Assembly: GCA_002452555.1 (NCBI GenBank)
Contig: DKER01000206.1
Span: 4,863 to 12,086, forward strand
Length of the DNA: 7,224 nt
Source of the DNA: Fidelibacterota bacterium UBA6817
GTDB taxonomy: Bacteria; Fidelibacterota; Fidelibacteria; Fidelibacterales; Fidelibacteraceae
Direction: 5' to 3'
In this document: positions 6,309-7,224 of the stretch, one piece after another
How positions within the stretch are numbered: the stretch's first letter is position 1
Layout: each line of letters begins with the position of its first letter
Translations under genes and position numbers: made by a program
The notes under the pieces: model-generated
What the model was told of the DNA's origin: nothing
Seen by the model: the letters and a program-made list of their open reading frames with translations, nothing else
Databases searched by the model: none

Positions 6309-7064
6309 ATGGATTTACATCTTCGTGACAAAAAGGCGATTATTTTAGCCGGAACAAAAGGAATCGGCTTTGCTATTGCTGAGCAGCTTGCAGATGAAGG
6401 TGCCCGGGTTGCGATCGGGAGCAGAAATCTGGGAAACATTCATAAAGCCGAAAGAATTCTCATGACGAAAGGGGAAGTGATTGGTTTTCAAGTGGATTTA
6501 TCCGGTGATTTTATAAATGAATTAGAGTGGGTATTCGAAAAACTGAAAGGGTTGGATATTCTTGTCGTGAATTGCGGCGGACCTGCCAAAGGAACATTTG
6601 AACAAGTGAATGATGAACAATGGCAGGAGGGGATTGATTCTACCTTATTTTCTGCCATTCGGGCAATTCGCTGGGCTTCCGAAAAGATGAAGAAAAATAA
6701 GACAGGAGGGCGAATTCTGGTTGTTACGAGCATGAGCGCCAAGCAACCGATACCGGATCTGGTGATCAGCAATGTCATCCGGAGCGGACTAACCTCAATG
6801 ACAAAAACGCTGTCCCGTGAATTAGGACCTTATAATATTGCTATAAATAATATCCTTCCGGGTTATGTTGAAACCGACCGTCTTAAAACTCTGTCGGATA
6901 AACCGGAAATCAAAGAGGAATGGTTAAACAGGACAGCCTTGAAACGTTTCGCCGATCCTTCAGAATTGGGCAGAGTTGGTGCTTTTCTTTGTTCTGATGC
7001 AGCTTCATATATTACCGGCACCGATATTCTTGTAGATGGCGGGGCAGTTACTAGCAGCCGGTAG
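6309..7064 (+). CDS. Atypical SDR oxidoreductase, BKR-like, with non-canonical active site
   Basis: The 251-residue protein has the length and layout of FabG-like SDRs but departs from their signatures. The cofactor loop reads AGTKGIG (14-20) instead of TGxxxGIG. The NNAG motif is replaced by NCGGP (88-92). Ser141 is kept in VVTSMSA, but thirteen residues on, where the catalytic Tyr should be, there is Ser154, and the Lys position four residues later is Arg158 (SNVIR). PGYVETDR (184-191) and the C-terminal TGTDILVDGG (237-245) are typical. This set (GGP, PIP-x-L-x-x-SN-x-x-R) matches the group called BKR_like_SDR_like (cd05344), described as lacking a perfect NAD motif and tetrad. It may still bind a nucleotide, but the usual Tyr-Lys hydride-transfer chemistry is not predicted; substrate and activity are unknown. 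The terminal residues SSR and the TAG stop are encoded by repeat-like DNA that continues into the heptamer array. Confidence 0.88.
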   Translation: MDLHLRDKKAIILAGTKGIGFAIAEQLADEGARVAIGSRNLGNIHKAERILMTKGEVIGFQVDLSGDFINELEWVFEKLKGLDILVVNCGGPAKGTFEQVNDEQWQEGIDSTLFSAIRAIRWASEKMKKNKTGGRILVVTSMSAKQPIPDLVISNVIRSGLTSMTKTLSRELGPYNIAINNILPGYVETDRLKTLSDKPEIKEEWLNRTALKRFADPSELGRVGAFLCSDAASYITGTDILVDGGAVTSSR

Positions 7065-7224
7065 CCAAAATCAGTAGCCGGTAGCCGGTAGCCGGTAGCC
7101 AGTAGCCAGTAGTTGGCAGTGGGCAGTCATCAGTGGGCAGTCGGCAGTCGACAGTCGTCAGTTGACAGTTGACAGTCATCAGTCGTCAGTCATCAGTGGG
7201 CAGTGGTCAGTCAACAGGCAATCA
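7054..7224. repeat. Degenerate heptamer tandem repeat array, continuing past the window end
   Basis: From 7074 to 7220 the sequence divides into 21 consecutive seven-base units without any insertion or deletion. The first five are GTAGCCG or GTAGCCA; after a transitional GTAGTTG (7109-7115) the units become NCAGTNR, for example GCAGTCG, TCAGTGG, ACAGTTG, TCAGTCA. Two earlier units, GCAGCCG (7054-7060) and GTAGCCA (7061-7067), are offset by one base and overlap the end of the SDR gene. The inner A-G is invariant while positions 1, 6 and 7 vary. No complementary ACTG arms exist, so it does not fold as a hairpin. It is not a CRISPR: there are no spacers. No ORF is supported within it. Confidence 0.85.

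Noticed and set aside
7054..7224. CRISPR array or site-specific recombination attachment site at the right end
   Set aside because: Units are contiguous seven-mers without spacers, no cas or integrase gene is nearby, and there is no long inverted or direct repeat.

Overview
The window is about 7.2 kb of compact, moderately AT-rich bacterial DNA with eight protein-coding genes, no RNA genes, no transposase and no CRISPR array. Several genes have clear AAGGAG/AGGAG-type ribosome binding sites. The gene families (a GxDLY-type SGNH esterase, a DUF819 membrane protein, an atypical BKR-like SDR) together with short-period intergenic repeat arrays suggest an uncultured or environmental Gram-negative bacterium, possibly of the FCB group (Marinimicrobia, Calditrichaeota, Ignavibacteria or Bacteroidetes-like). 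This placement is inference from gene content and style only; there is no marker gene here that fixes the phylum.

Layout. Positions 1-48 are the tail of a low-complexity repeat patch. Positions 103-1174 hold three closely spaced plus-strand genes: a small tryptophan-rich membrane lipoprotein, a VanY-like M15B zinc D,D-carboxypeptidase without a signal peptide, and a YgaP-type (DUF2892) small membrane protein. After a probable terminator comes a secreted SGNH/GDSL esterase (1307-2395), and after a structured leader a monofunctional aspartate kinase with two ACT domains (2497-3864). A minus-strand cluster converges on it: reading in its own direction, a DUF819 membrane protein (6125-4944), a tiny single-pass membrane protein that overlaps its 3' end (4956-4783), and a classical SDR oxidoreductase (4749-3964). 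A 183-bp divergent intergenic region separates this cluster from a plus-strand atypical SDR (6309-7064), whose stop codon lies inside the first units of a degenerate heptamer repeat array that runs to the window end.

How the genes fit together. The left block is envelope-flavoured (lipoprotein, peptidoglycan-type peptidase, membrane protein, secreted esterase). The aspartate kinase is the one clear core-metabolism gene (first step to lysine, threonine and methionine). The minus cluster pairs an uncharacterised transporter-like protein with an oxidoreductase, and a second, unrelated-looking SDR with a non-canonical active site lies divergently. I see no strong evidence for a new defence or mobile system. 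The points most worth a second look are the heptamer array fused to a gene end, the SDR with Tyr and Lys of the active site replaced, and the overlapping micro-ORF behind the DUF819 gene.
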